Source: JBAWZR01 sp037142915
GTDB taxonomy: Bacteria; Patescibacteriota; Minisyncoccia; Moranbacterales; UBA1568
Reading direction: 5' to 3'
Length of the DNA stretch: 16,198 nucleotides
Assembly (NCBI GenBank): GCA_037142915.1
Contig: JBAWZR010000018.1
Location: forward strand, 1 to 16,198
Positions 1-6,245 of this stretch are shown piece after piece (the stretch's first letter is position 1; each line of letters opens with the position of its first letter). The translations under genes and the position numbers were made by a program. The notes under the pieces were generated by a model. That model searched no databases and was not told the origin of the DNA. It saw only the letters and a program-made list of their open reading frames with translations.

Positions 1-326
1 GGCGAGGGTTCAACCAATCCACGCTCATCGCCACCCGTCTCGCGACTGCCCTCACGCCCGGGCTGCCAATCCCACTCGATGTCGATTCCTTCAAGCGCGT
101 CCGATTCACCCCACCTCAGGCATCGGTAAAATCCAAAACCGAACGCCTCAACAATCTCAAAGATGCTTTCTCATGGCAACCGACTGACCAGGCGCCAACC
201 CTCACTGACAAGACCGTCTGGCTCATCGACGATGTCGCCACTACCCTCACCACGCTCGAAGCCTGCGCCAAGACACTCAAAAACGCCGGTGCCAAACAGG
301 TCATCGGCGTCGTGTTGGCGCGGTAA
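1..326 (+). CDS. comF: ComF-family phosphoribosyltransferase, 3' part
   Basis: This is the C-terminal part of a ComF/GntX-type phosphoribosyltransferase-like protein; the start lies left of the window. Reading from base 3, about 107 residues are visible to the TAA at 324-326. They open with the family signature RGFNQS, followed by a basic stretch (FKRVRFTPPQ, then KTERLNNLKDAF) and the PRPP-binding loop in WLIDDVATT. The segment ends in GVVLAR, as ComF proteins usually do. ComF proteins are linked to DNA uptake in competent bacteria, though their biochemical role is not settled. One oddity is the PRPP loop, which reads DDVATTLTTL where a Gly is usual after the two Thr; this may weaken PRPP binding. 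The gene converges on yjbQ with only 8 bases between the stops, so no separate terminator fits between them. Confidence 0.9.
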   Translation, partial: RGFNQSTLIATRLATALTPGLPIPLDVDSFKRVRFTPPQASVKSKTERLNNLKDAFSWQPTDQAPTLTDKTVWLIDDVATTLTTLEACAKTLKNAGAKQVIGVVLAR

Positions 327-334
327 ACGAAATT

Positions 335-778
335 TTATTCCCCGATGATTTGGAGAGCGATCTCCCTCGGTCGGGCACGATCCAGCTCCACGGCAAAAAC
401 CCGTTGCCACTTCCCGAGCTGCAAACCTCCCTGAAGAACATTCATCAGAGTCGCGGTCGGGAGGTGAAGCGCCTTGTTATGAGAGTGCCCGTTCTTGCAT
501 TCTCCATCACACATATTGACGGTGCGGATCTCGAAATCATCATGCATATATTTGTGTGTCCGTGGCGCGAGCTTTTCGAGGAGCACCTTCATATCCTCGA
601 TGAGCAGAGGTTCAGCCTCGTTGACGATGATGGCCATAGTCGTATGCAGACTCTGGATGTTCACGATCCCGTTTTTGATTCCCGCCTTCTTTATCTTCTG
701 TTGGACTTTGTCCGTGATATCAATGAAATCCAGCGTCGTCGCCGTCTTCAACTTGATTATCTCGTTTGTTATTTTCAT
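335..778 (-). CDS. yjbQ: YjbQ/UPF0047 family protein
   Basis: A 147-residue protein of the YjbQ (UPF0047) family, whose E. coli member has been reported to have weak thiamine-phosphate synthase activity; the physiological role is unclear. The full-length family pattern is visible: HTTMAIIVNE near residue 45, an internal Cys-rich CDGECKNGHSHNKA with the conserved N-x-H-x-H, then LQLGKWQRVFAVELDRARPRE near the C terminus. Length is normal. The ATG at 776-778 has no good SD; a GGAG lies about 22 bases upstream, too far to pair normally. A perfect TATAAT lies upstream on the same strand, so the gene is probably transcribed alone and not from the exonuclease gene 190 bases upstream. It converges on comF. 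Confidence 0.93.
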   Translation of the reverse strand: MKITNEIIKLKTATTLDFIDITDKVQQKIKKAGIKNGIVNIQSLHTTMAIIVNEAEPLLIEDMKVLLEKLAPRTHKYMHDDFEIRTVNMCDGECKNGHSHNKALHLPTATLMNVLQGGLQLGKWQRVFAVELDRARPREIALQIIGE

Positions 779-812
779 AACATTGTTCGTTAGGGTTTAC
801 TCCATAAGCAGC

Positions 813-818
813 ATTATA
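813..818 (-). promoter_or_regulatory. -10 box of yjbQ promoter
   Basis: On the minus strand this is a perfect TATAAT, about 35 bases upstream of the yjbQ start. The region 17 bases further upstream reads TTTTGC, a poor -35 match. The predicted transcript would have a leader of about 28 bases. Confidence 0.5.
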
Positions 819-971
819 ACCCCTTTTCCAGAAAAGCAAAACCTAAAAAATAAATGCTCAAATTTTGGATAAAACGAGAGTACACCTAGCTTTAGATTGG
901 ATCTCTTGCTCCCACAAGGAATCCTGCTCCACATACGCTAGCTAATAAAGATTCTCATTCTCCCAAAAGTT

Positions 972-1502
972 TTACAAAACTATCTTCCGAAAAACATCCG
1001 CGGTAATCCGACAATCTTCGAGAGCATCGTGAAGTCCCCTTGGTTTCGCTCCAAAGTATTGAAACAACTCTTCCGAGCCAGTGCCCCCAGTATAACCGTT
1101 TTTCAATGCGTGGATATAAGCTACAGGCCAAATGTCGAGAATATGAGTATCGTATTTTTTAAAATCGGTACCTGCTTCGATAAAATCTATTCCGGCAGCG
1201 GAAATAATTTTTCTAAAATGGAGAATGTCTAAATTTTGAACAAACGAAGCGAGAAATATGTCGGCACCAAATTTCTCATACATCATTTTTCCGACTTCTT
1301 CTGGTTTTGGCGCATCATTGATCATCTCCTGAGAGATCCCTGATGTCGGGCTCACATAACCCTCAAGGTCAGCGTAAATATAAGACACAAAATTATCCTT
1401 TTCTTCCAAAGTTTCTTTGTCCAACAAAACCGCCCCGATTTGAACCGGTTGTTTCAAACCCTCAAAATCGATTATAAGAATGTCTTTTGGAAATTTCATC
1501 AT
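972..1502 (-). CDS. DEDDh-type 3'-5' exonuclease (RNase T / DnaQ-like)
   Basis: A stand-alone exonuclease domain of 176 residues. The DEDDh motifs are all present: IIDFEG (D12, E14), SFVQNLDILHF (D92) and RGLHDALEDCRITAD (H158, D163, spaced as in the DEDDh class). The family removes nucleotides from 3' ends of DNA or RNA with two metal ions. It is not fused to a polymerase or helicase domain, so the substrate (RNA processing or DNA proofreading/repair) cannot be told from sequence. The start could be the first ATG (1500-1502) or the one directly after it; neither has an SD. A strong extended -10 promoter lies 40-70 bases upstream, in the gap shared with the divergent DUF5652-like gene. Base composition is more AT-rich than in the cell-wall genes to the right. 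Confidence 0.88.
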   Translation of the reverse strand: MMKFPKDILIIDFEGLKQPVQIGAVLLDKETLEEKDNFVSYIYADLEGYVSPTSGISQEMINDAPKPEEVGKMMYEKFGADIFLASFVQNLDILHFRKIISAAGIDFIEAGTDFKKYDTHILDIWPVAYIHALKNGYTGGTGSEELFQYFGAKPRGLHDALEDCRITADVFRKIVL

Positions 1503-1540
1503 GTTGAAAATTATCTAGCCTTAACTCTCTGCATAAGATA

Positions 1541-1569
1541 AATATACCAATTTTGCTTCATATTGGCAA
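1541..1569 (-). promoter_or_regulatory. Promoter of the exonuclease gene
   Basis: Read on the minus strand: -35 TTGCCA (rc of 1564-1569), a 17-base spacer, and -10 TATATT (rc of 1541-1546) preceded by TGG, giving an extended -10. Each hexamer matches consensus at 5 of 6 bases. Predicted start is near 1534, leaving a leader of about 32 bases. Confidence 0.7.
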
Positions 1570-1691
1570 TATTTTTCCACAACTACCTTGAACTTTACCT
1601 TAAATTATGCGAAAATGAAAGTACAAATGAATCAACCTAAACCAAGGCTTCGAGTCTGGTATGGTCTAGAATTTTATAAACACGCTCATCT

Positions 1692-1901
1692 ATGCTACCA
1701 CTACTCATAACCCTTTTACTCCCACTCCTATTCTGGAGTCTCTTCTGGAAAGGCCTCGCCCTCTGGCACGCCGGGCAGCGCGGCCAGGGTTGGTGGTTCG
1801 TGATAGTGCTCGTCGTGAATACGGTCGGGATCCTCGAACTCGTCTACCTCTTCGCCATCCTCAACCTGAAACCATCACAACTCTTCAGCAAGAAGGACTA
1901 A
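1692..1901 (+). CDS. Small two-helix membrane protein, DUF5652-like
   Basis: A 69-residue protein of mostly hydrophobic residues. Helix 1 covers about residues 2-18 and helix 2 about residues 34-58, joined by a short polar segment (KGLALWHAGQRGQ). The pattern K-G-x-A-L-W, then W-W-F, then V-N-T-x-G-I-x-E-x-x-Y-L-F matches what I know as the DUF5652 family of short patescibacterial membrane proteins; no function is established. The tail is short and ends in two lysines. There is no SD before the ATG (1692-1694). The gene is divergent from the exonuclease gene and ends about 25 bases before a bidirectional terminator. The family call is from recognition, not a search. Confidence 0.78.
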   Translation: MLPLLITLLLPLLFWSLFWKGLALWHAGQRGQGWWFVIVLVVNTVGILELVYLFAILNLKPSQLFSKKD

Positions 1902-1924
1902 TCAGACAGCAAAAAAGAATACAA

Positions 1925-1952
1925 AAAAACAGACGCGAAACCGTCTGTTTTT
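1925..1952. terminator. Bidirectional intrinsic terminator
   Basis: The arms AAACAGACG (1927-1935) and CGTCTGTTT (1942-1950) enclose a 6-base loop. An A run on the left and a T run on the right extend the stem and give a U tract in both directions. It sits between the convergent DUF5652-like gene and the minus-strand tRNA-Gln(TTG) unit. Confidence 0.85.
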
Positions 1953-1956
1953 GATT

Positions 1957-2041
1957 GTCGGGAAGGTAAGGATCCCTGTCCGACCCTGGCAGAGAGCCTA
2001 CGCATGTCCCGACAAGTCGGGATGCCTTACCGCTTTGACTG
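1957..2041 (-). repeat. Palindromic, tRNA-like remnant next to tRNA-Gln
   Basis: This non-coding stretch directly follows the 3' end of tRNA-Gln(TTG). On the minus strand it repeats the tRNA D-arm text AAGCGGTAAGGCA exactly. A self-complementary anticodon-arm-like segment follows, then CATGCG, as in the tRNA. No T-loop or matching acceptor stem follows, so it cannot fold as a tRNA. It also contains a near-perfect palindrome, TCCCGAC (2007-2013) and GTCGGGA (2016-2022). A second inverted pair, GGTAAGGATCCC (1965-1976) with 2019-2031, has a one-base bulge. GTCGGGA occurs again at 1957-1963. It may be a decayed tRNA duplicate, a REP-like palindrome, or both. Confidence 0.5.
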
Positions 2042-2113
2042 TTGCCCGGGCAGGATTCGAACCTGCGCATGGTGGATCCAAAATCCACTGCCTTACCGCT
2101 TGGCGACCGGGCA
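2042..2113 (-). tRNA. tRNA-Gln(TTG)
   Basis: The acceptor stem TGCCCGG pairs with CCGGGCA over 7 bp. The D arm is GCC-loop-GGC, the anticodon arm is GTGGA/TCCAC with loop TTTTGGA (anticodon TTG), and the T arm is GCAGG-TTCGAAT-CCTGC. U1-A72 and the overall text match bacterial tRNA-Gln. The discriminator is A at 2042. CCA is not encoded: the next bases are CAG, so it must be added enzymatically. Confidence 0.97.
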
Positions 2114-2123
2114 ATACACTTTC

Positions 2124-2129
2124 ATTATA
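2124..2129 (-). promoter_or_regulatory. -10 box for tRNA-Gln(TTG)
   Basis: On the minus strand this is a perfect TATAAT overlapping the stop codon of the HTH gene. It predicts a transcript start about 4 bases before the tRNA 5' end. No convincing -35 is seen at the right distance. Confidence 0.45.
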
Positions 2130-2796
2130 AACCATCAGCTATTCCAAGTACCCACCCTTTTATTTGTCTGTTAAGATCAGTGCTCTTTTTCACATCAATT
2201 CTCAATAAGCCATAGTAATTCTCGTCTGTATTCTTTCGATTTGTTTTCGGAATATGATTTTTGAAATAAACGCGTTCTATGCCGGTATTCAAAAGATTCC
2301 CCCAAAACAATTTCGCTTTTTCAGCATCACCTGTTCGATGAATATAAATACTATAGGCGAGTCTCTCCGAACCCAATTGGCAAATCTTTCTCAGCCATGT
2401 GTCGAAAAGCAATATCATCCGGGGATCGGAATTATTGAATGAAACTTTCTGCGAAACATTATGTGTTTTCTGCTTTGTTCCCTCAGCCCAATAAAGCGTT
2501 ACTCCAATAAGCCACAATTCCCTCTTCGAAACATGCGAAACTTCTTTTTTTGCGGCTTCGACGATTCTCTTCTCTCTTGATATTCGAATATTCCGACAAG
2601 CTTCTTGTGCCTTCAATTGAGCTTGCTTGCGCTTCAAAGTCAATCGTTGTTTTTGCTGTTTCGCTAATCCGATATCCCTCAGCCAGACTGAAAGAGTAGA
2701 CTTTGAAACAGGGACTCTCTTCAATATCTCAACATAGGACAAGCCTTCTTTTCTGAGACTGATCGCCTTTATTTTTTCCTCCGATTTGTTAGCCAT
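2125..2796 (-). CDS. HTH-domain protein, possibly homing-endonuclease-like
   Basis: A 223-residue protein. Residues 6-42 form a helix-turn-helix (ISLRKEGLSYVEILKRV, then SKSTLSVWLRDIGL), followed by a Lys/Arg/Gln-rich, probably coiled-coil linker (about 45-90). The C-terminal domain runs from about 92 to the end, with LIGVTLYWAEGTK, VSFNNSDPRMI, FDTWLRK and YYGLLRI. The order (a G-x-x-x-x-x-A-E-G helix, then N-S-D-P, then paired strands and helices) recalls LAGLIDADG endonuclease folds, with E105 in the position of the catalytic acid. That comparison is my inference. The gene is clearly more AT-rich than its neighbours, lies exactly between two tRNA-Gln genes, and its stop codon overlaps the tRNA(TTG) -10 box, which suggests acquisition. 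No SD; a promoter with an inverted repeat lies directly upstream. Confidence 0.85.
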   Translation of the reverse strand: MANKSEEKIKAISLRKEGLSYVEILKRVPVSKSTLSVWLRDIGLAKQQKQRLTLKRKQAQLKAQEACRNIRISREKRIVEAAKKEVSHVSKRELWLIGVTLYWAEGTKQKTHNVSQKVSFNNSDPRMILLFDTWLRKICQLGSERLAYSIYIHRTGDAEKAKLFWGNLLNTGIERVYFKNHIPKTNRKNTDENYYGLLRIDVKKSTDLNRQIKGWVLGIADGL

Positions 2797-2849
2797 AAAA
2801 ACTACAGATACTACCCACTTAGTCTACATCTGTAGTTTTTTACTGTCAA
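2797..2849 (-). promoter_or_regulatory. HTH-gene promoter with overlapping inverted repeat (operator candidate)
   Basis: On the minus strand, TTGACA (rc of 2844-2849), a 17-base spacer and TAGACT (rc of 2821-2826) form a promoter. A perfect 13-bp inverted repeat overlaps it. The left arm AAAAACTACAGAT is at 2797-2809 and its complement at 2828-2840, with an 18-base loop. One arm lies inside the -35/-10 spacer and the other directly before the ATG. The arm centres are about 31 bp apart, roughly three helical turns. It could be an operator for the HTH protein itself. As RNA it could also terminate transcripts coming from tRNA-Gln(CTG). Confidence 0.6.
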
Positions 2850-2876
2850 CGATCTATCCACTTTTATGTATCCGAT

Positions 2877-2950
2877 TGGTTGGGGAGGAGGGATTCGAAC
2901 CCCCGATCATAGGACCAGAACCTAGTGCCTTACCACTTGGCTACTCCCCA
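2877..2950 (-). tRNA. tRNA-Gln(CTG)
   Basis: The acceptor stem TGGGGAG pairs with CTCCCCA. The D arm is GCC-loop-GGC, the anticodon loop TTCTGGT carries CTG, and the T arm has the TTCGAAT loop. The outermost anticodon-stem pair (C-T) is mismatched and one T-stem pair is G-T. Discriminator A (2880) is followed by an encoded CCA (2877-2879), unlike the TTG isoacceptor nearby. Confidence 0.95.
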
Positions 2951-2976
2951 ATAAAATGTCTCGCCTTTTTCCACTT

Positions 2977-3010
2977 GCTTCGCCCGCTCGAAGCTGAAGC
3001 GAAGGCGGGG
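2977..3010. repeat. Short palindromic GC-rich element
   Basis: GCTTCG (2977-2982) and CGAAGC (2989-2994) form a 6-bp hairpin. CCCGC (2983-2987) and GCGGG (3005-3009) form an alternative stem. It lies in the leader region upstream of tRNA-Gln(CTG). It looks like a dispersed REP-like palindrome, but no second copy is in this window. Confidence 0.4.
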
Positions 3011-3075
3011 TTATTCCCAGAAAAAGTCCCCTTCTAACTAAAAACAAGCCCTGGTGACTTCTTTTTTATCCTAAC

Positions 3076-3102
3076 AAAAAAGACTCGCTCTGGCAAGTCT
3101 TT
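3076..3102 (-). terminator. Terminator of the small Cys-ORF unit
   Basis: The arms AAAGACT (3079-3085) and AGTCTTT (3096-3102) enclose a 10-base loop. On the minus strand the stem runs into six T's. It ends the transcript that starts near 3467. Confidence 0.7.
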
Positions 3103-3153
3103 ATCCCTTTTCACCCTCTTTTTACGCTTTTTATAGGTACTTTTTCGTAGATC

Positions 3154-3188
3154 ACTCCCGTTCGCCTCATTTGATGACGAACGGGAGT
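3154..3188 (-). other. Long perfect hairpin in 3' UTR of the small ORF
   Basis: ACTCCCGTTCG (3154-3164) and CGAACGGGAGT (3178-3188) form an 11-bp perfect stem. A further TCAT/ATGA pairing lies inside the 13-base loop. There is no T tract on either side, so it is not a simple terminator. It lies 25 bases after the stop of the small ORF and before the terminator at 3079-3102. It may be an RNA stabiliser, a small-RNA module or a protein binding site. Confidence 0.6.
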
Positions 3189-3213
3189 TGAGCTGTAGTA
3201 AAACTATTTTTGG

Positions 3214-3387
3214 TTAATCCGCCGTCGGACTATCGGCAGATGTAGCACCCGCTACATCTTCGCTTTGCCGGAGTTCACTTCTTACGAACTCTTCCGAAAC
3301 AGGATCGTCGCCAGGAGCAAACTGTGAAAAAAATTTCGCCACGCACTGGTGTTTTTCCGTGCACCGACCACATGTGTCAGCATTCAT
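3214..3387 (-). CDS. Small Cys-containing protein, unknown function
   Basis: A 57-residue ORF. I start it at the ATG 3385-3387 because a GAGG lies 6 bases upstream (rc of 3394-3397); a GTG four codons further out is possible but overlaps this SD. The N terminus reads MNADTCGRCTEKHQCVAKFF, with C-x2-C-x5-C plus a His, a layout that could bind a metal or Fe-S cluster but lacks a clear fourth ligand. The rest is acidic and low in complexity, ending in ADSPTAD; there is no membrane segment. Support for a real gene is the unit around it: a TTGACA promoter 110 bases upstream, a good SD, and a hairpin and terminator after the stop. I do not recognise the family. The transcript could instead be mainly a structured RNA. 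Confidence 0.5.
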   Translation of the reverse strand: MNADTCGRCTEKHQCVAKFFSQFAPGDDPVSEEFVRSELRQSEDVAGATSADSPTAD

Positions 3388-3473
3388 GATAAACCTCACA
3401 TCCTCATTTTTCAGAGGAAAAATTGAAAAAACTCAAAGACTTCCTGATGACATCAAAAAGCCTTCTTGTTTAC

Positions 3474-3501
3474 AATATACACCTTTTTATATTTTTGTCA
3501 A
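3474..3501 (-). promoter_or_regulatory. Promoter of the small Cys-ORF unit
   Basis: On the minus strand: perfect -35 TTGACA (rc of 3496-3501), a 16-base spacer, and -10 TATATT (rc of 3474-3479). It sits just after the ftsX stop codon. The predicted leader is about 80 bases and contains a weak CCTC/GAGG pairing close to the SD. Confidence 0.72.
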
Positions 3502-3514
3502 CACCTTATAAACG

Positions 3515-4432
3515 CTAGATCTTCAGGTAGCGGTTGAGGGCGAGGTAACCGGAGAGAGCACCAAGTGTGCCTCCGAGCGCCAAGAGGATGGCAAGGATAC
3601 GCACCCAGTGATCGATATAATAGGCCAGGAGGAAGGACGGATTGATCGAAAACAGCACTGCCGAACCAATGAGCTTGATAGCAGGAACCAATAAGATAGC
3701 CGAGAGTACGGCGGCCACCAAACCATAGAAAATCCCTTCGAACACCGACGGCAGACGCATATAGGTGTTGGATGCTCCGACGAGGCGCATAATCTCGTAT
3801 TCCTGACGGCGAGAGTGCATATTGATGCGGATGGTATTGAACGCCACGATGAGCGACACGAGGACGAAGATGGCGGCAAGCAACATCCCTGTTCGTTTGG
3901 TCGTCTGACTCGAAGTGGTCACAGTATCGATGATCTGTTTGTTCTTCTCGTAATTGATCCGCGCAATATCATCTTGAAATTCGGATTGTTTGAGCGCTTC
4001 GTTGATGATCGGATACTGATCGGGCTGGTTGGCATTGATGACGAGCGAGGCCGGCAGCGGATTGCCACCAATCTGGTCGAGTGCCTTGGTGATATTTGGA
4101 TCATTGTTCGTGGCTTTCAAAAATTCCTGAAGCGCCTGATCACGGGAAATATATTGAATCGATGCGACTTCCTTGTACTTGCTCAATTCCTGTTTGATCT
4201 GGAGGATACGCGTCTCAGTGGTATCGGTATTGAACGCCACGGTGATATTCACTTTGTTTTCGAGGTTTTGGAGGAACACCGAGGTCGCATATCCGAACGA
4301 AACCGTGAGTCCGGTGATGAGGAGCGAGAGCGTGAAGACGGTCACGGTGGCGACGGTGAGCCAACCATTGCGACGGAAATTATTCCACCCCGCTTCGACC
4401 GTTCGTTTCAATTTAATAGTTTGAACTGACAT
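3515..4432 (-). CDS. ftsX: Cell-division ABC transporter permease FtsX
   Basis: The membrane subunit of FtsEX, which couples cytoplasmic ATP hydrolysis by FtsE to activation of peptidoglycan hydrolases at the division site. The 305 residues show the FtsX layout: cytoplasmic N terminus, TM1 about 24-50, an extracytoplasmic domain about 52-178, TM2 about 182-200, TM3 about 232-258 and TM4 about 278-298. The coupling loop EYEIMRLVGAS (211-221) just after TM2 is the family hallmark. Length is normal. It starts 10 bases after the ftsE stop with an A/T-rich leader and no SD, so translation is probably coupled to ftsE or non-SD. No EnvC-like or M23 hydrolase gene follows; a separate small transcription unit begins right after the stop. 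Confidence 0.97.
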   Translation of the reverse strand: MSVQTIKLKRTVEAGWNNFRRNGWLTVATVTVFTLSLLITGLTVSFGYATSVFLQNLENKVNITVAFNTDTTETRILQIKQELSKYKEVASIQYISRDQALQEFLKATNNDPNITKALDQIGGNPLPASLVINANQPDQYPIINEALKQSEFQDDIARINYEKNKQIIDTVTTSSQTTKRTGMLLAAIFVLVSLIVAFNTIRINMHSRRQEYEIMRLVGASNTYMRLPSVFEGIFYGLVAAVLSAILLVPAIKLIGSAVLFSINPSFLLAYYIDHWVRILAILLALGGTLGALSGYLALNRYLKI

Positions 4433-4442
4433 ATATATTATT

Positions 4443-5129
4443 TTAAATCACGTATTTACCGACAGCTTCATCGCGAACAACCTTCCCCTTGTCGAGCGTC
4501 ACCACCCGACGACCGAGGGCATCGACAACATCTTTATTATGAGTCGCGAGCAACACGGTCGTATCATAATTGTTAATCTCGAGCAAAAGCTTGATGATCT
4601 CACGGCTGGAAACCGGGTCGAGATTACCCGTCGGTTCATCGGCGATGATCACGGATGGTCGATGCACGAGGGCACGCGCGATCGAGACGCGTTGCTGCTC
4701 GCCACCCGACAATTCACGCGGATACTGATTGGCGTGATTGACCAAGCCAACGAGATCGAGAATCTGTGGAACTTCCTCGTTAATTTCGGCATTCGTCTTG
4801 CCGATCACTTCGAGCGCGTAGGCGACATTTTCAAAAGCGGTCTTCTGTGAGAACAGTTTAAAGTCCTGGAACACCGTACCGAAATTGCGCCGGTAATACG
4901 GGAGTTGTTTGCGCTTGATACTGTCGAGAGATTTATCACCAAAGTAAATTTTTCCGGTCGTCGGTTCTTCCTCGGCATAGATAAGTTTGAGTAGGGTGGA
5001 TTTACCCGCTCCGGAAGCCCCCACAATAGAGACAAATTCGCCCTGTTGAAAGGCAAGGTCAATATCTTGGAGGACGATATTGTCCCCAGGGAAAATCTTG
5101 TTGACATTTTCAAATCGGATCATAGGCAT
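4443..5129 (-). CDS. ftsE: Cell-division ATP-binding protein FtsE
   Basis: The ABC ATPase of FtsEX. I take the start at the ATG 5127-5129 (MPMIRFENVN), giving 228 residues, the normal FtsE length; a second ATG two codons later is equally possible. The open frame continues upstream to 5303, but that part overlaps prfB in another frame and has no ABC-domain residues. Motifs in order: Walker A GASGAGKS (37-44), Q-loop VFQDF (Q88), signature LSGGEQQR (140-147), Walker B IIADEP (D164, E165) and switch His in LATHN (H197). It begins 17 bases after the prfB stop without an SD and is followed by ftsX, forming a prfB-ftsE-ftsX operon, an order also common in Gram-positive bacteria. Confidence 0.97.
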   Translation of the reverse strand: MPMIRFENVNKIFPGDNIVLQDIDLAFQQGEFVSIVGASGAGKSTLLKLIYAEEEPTTGKIYFGDKSLDSIKRKQLPYYRRNFGTVFQDFKLFSQKTAFENVAYALEVIGKTNAEINEEVPQILDLVGLVNHANQYPRELSGGEQQRVSIARALVHRPSVIIADEPTGNLDPVSSREIIKLLLEINNYDTTVLLATHNKDVVDALGRRVVTLDKGKVVRDEAVGKYVI

Positions 5130-5146
5130 AAGCTTTTTATTTTCGT

Positions 5147-6239
5147 TTATTTTTTTCCGGCGGCGTAACGCAGATAGTTTTCCATAAAATCCTTGATATC
5201 CCCTTCGAGCACACGCTCGGCATTGCTCGTCTCGTATTTCGTCCGGTGATCCTTGACCAAGGTATAGGGATGGAGGACATACGATCGGATCTGACTCCCC
5301 CACTCAATCTTCCTCGTCGCCCCCTTCAAGCCCTTCTGCACCGCGATATCATCCAAGCGTTTTTGCTCTGCCAATCGTGCTCGCAACATTCGCATCGCCC
5401 GTTCACGGTTCTGGATTTGGGAACGCTCACTCTGACATTGTACCACGGTATTGGTCGGGAGGTGCGTGATACGGATAGCGCTCTCGGTCTTATTCACATG
5501 TTGACCGCCGGCACCGCTCGCCCGATAGGTGTCGATGCGCAAGTCTTCCGTTTTGATCTCTGCCATTTCATGCGCTTCGAGTATCGGCAAAACTTCCACC
5601 ATCGCGAACGATGTCTGTCGCAACTGATCGGCATTGAATGGCGACTGCCTCACAAGCCGATGCACACCCGCCTCACCACGTAGGTATCCGTAGGCATACG
5701 GTCCGGTAATTTCCAACTCGGCACTCTTGATCCCCGCTTCATTTCCTCGCGATTCGTCGAGCAATACCGCCATAAATCCTGATTTCTCCGCGAATCGTAA
5801 GTACATGCGCAATAACATCTCCGCCCAATCCTGTGCCTCTACTCCGCCCGCACCACTATGGATCGAGAGCAGCACACTGTGATTGTCATACTCTCCACCC
5901 AGATACGTCCGCAATTCCCATTCGTCCACTTGCTGCTGCAAATCGGTGAATTGCTGTTCCAATTCCGCACGCTCGCTATCCGTCTCCGCCATCGGCCACA
6001 GTTCCTCCCACGACTTAAGGGCTTCGGATAAATCATCAAACCGTTTCAGTTCGCCTTTATGCGCCTCGATTTCCTTCAAGACGGCTCCTGCCGACTGCGG
6101 ATCATTCCAAAACCCTTCGGCTTGGGAAAGTGTCTCCAATTCTATGATGCGTGATTCCCTGTGAGTGCGGTCAAAGATAGTCCTGCAAACGCAGGAGTGA
6201 AGCACGAAGTTGGGCGATCTGTTCCAGTGGATTTTCCAT
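5147..6239 (-). CDS. prfB: Peptide chain release factor 2 with +1 programmed frameshift
   Basis: RF2 reads UAA/UGA stops and triggers peptide release. The gene is split between two frames: 22 codons from the ATG at 6237-6239 to CTT (6174-6176), then an in-frame TGA (6171-6173). Skipping the T at 6173 continues in the +1 frame through GAC to the TAA at 5147-5149. The joined product is about 363 residues, the usual RF2 length. FWNDP in the N-terminal coiled domain, the stop-recognition tripeptide SPF (about 199-201) and the catalytic GGQ (about 244-246, in GAGGQHVNKTESA) are all present. The slippery site TAT CTT TGA C is canonical. The usual SD-like stimulator is reduced to CAGGAC. High RF2 terminates at TGA and low RF2 allows slippage, giving autoregulation. 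Confidence 0.97.
6171..6185 (-). promoter_or_regulatory. RF2 programmed +1 frameshift site
   Basis: On the minus strand CAGGAC-TAT-CTT-TGA-C: the P-site CTT can slip +1 on the in-frame UGA followed by C. AGGA stands where most bacteria have AGGGGG, so the stimulatory anti-SD pairing is weaker. Both flanking frames encode recognisable RF2 sequence. Confidence 0.95.
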
Positions 6240-6245
6240 ACCTTG

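Noticed and set aside
350..872. Plus-strand frames of 147 and 125 codons opposite yjbQ
   Set aside because: Antisense to a confident YjbQ gene, with no family features.
786..971. Possible small gene or RNA between yjbQ and the exonuclease gene
   Set aside because: Apart from the yjbQ -10 box I see no ORF with an SD, no strong hairpin and no terminator here.
3815..4429. 204-codon plus-strand frame opposite ftsX
   Set aside because: An antisense shadow of ftsX with charged, low-complexity text, no SD or promoter, and no recognisable domain.
5130..5303. N-terminal extension of ftsE to 5303
   Set aside because: It overlaps prfB coding sequence in another frame, has no ABC-domain residues, and would make FtsE far longer than normal.
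6173..6205. prfB start at 6205
   Set aside because: This is the out-of-frame lead-in created by the frameshift; the real N terminus is in the other frame from 6239.
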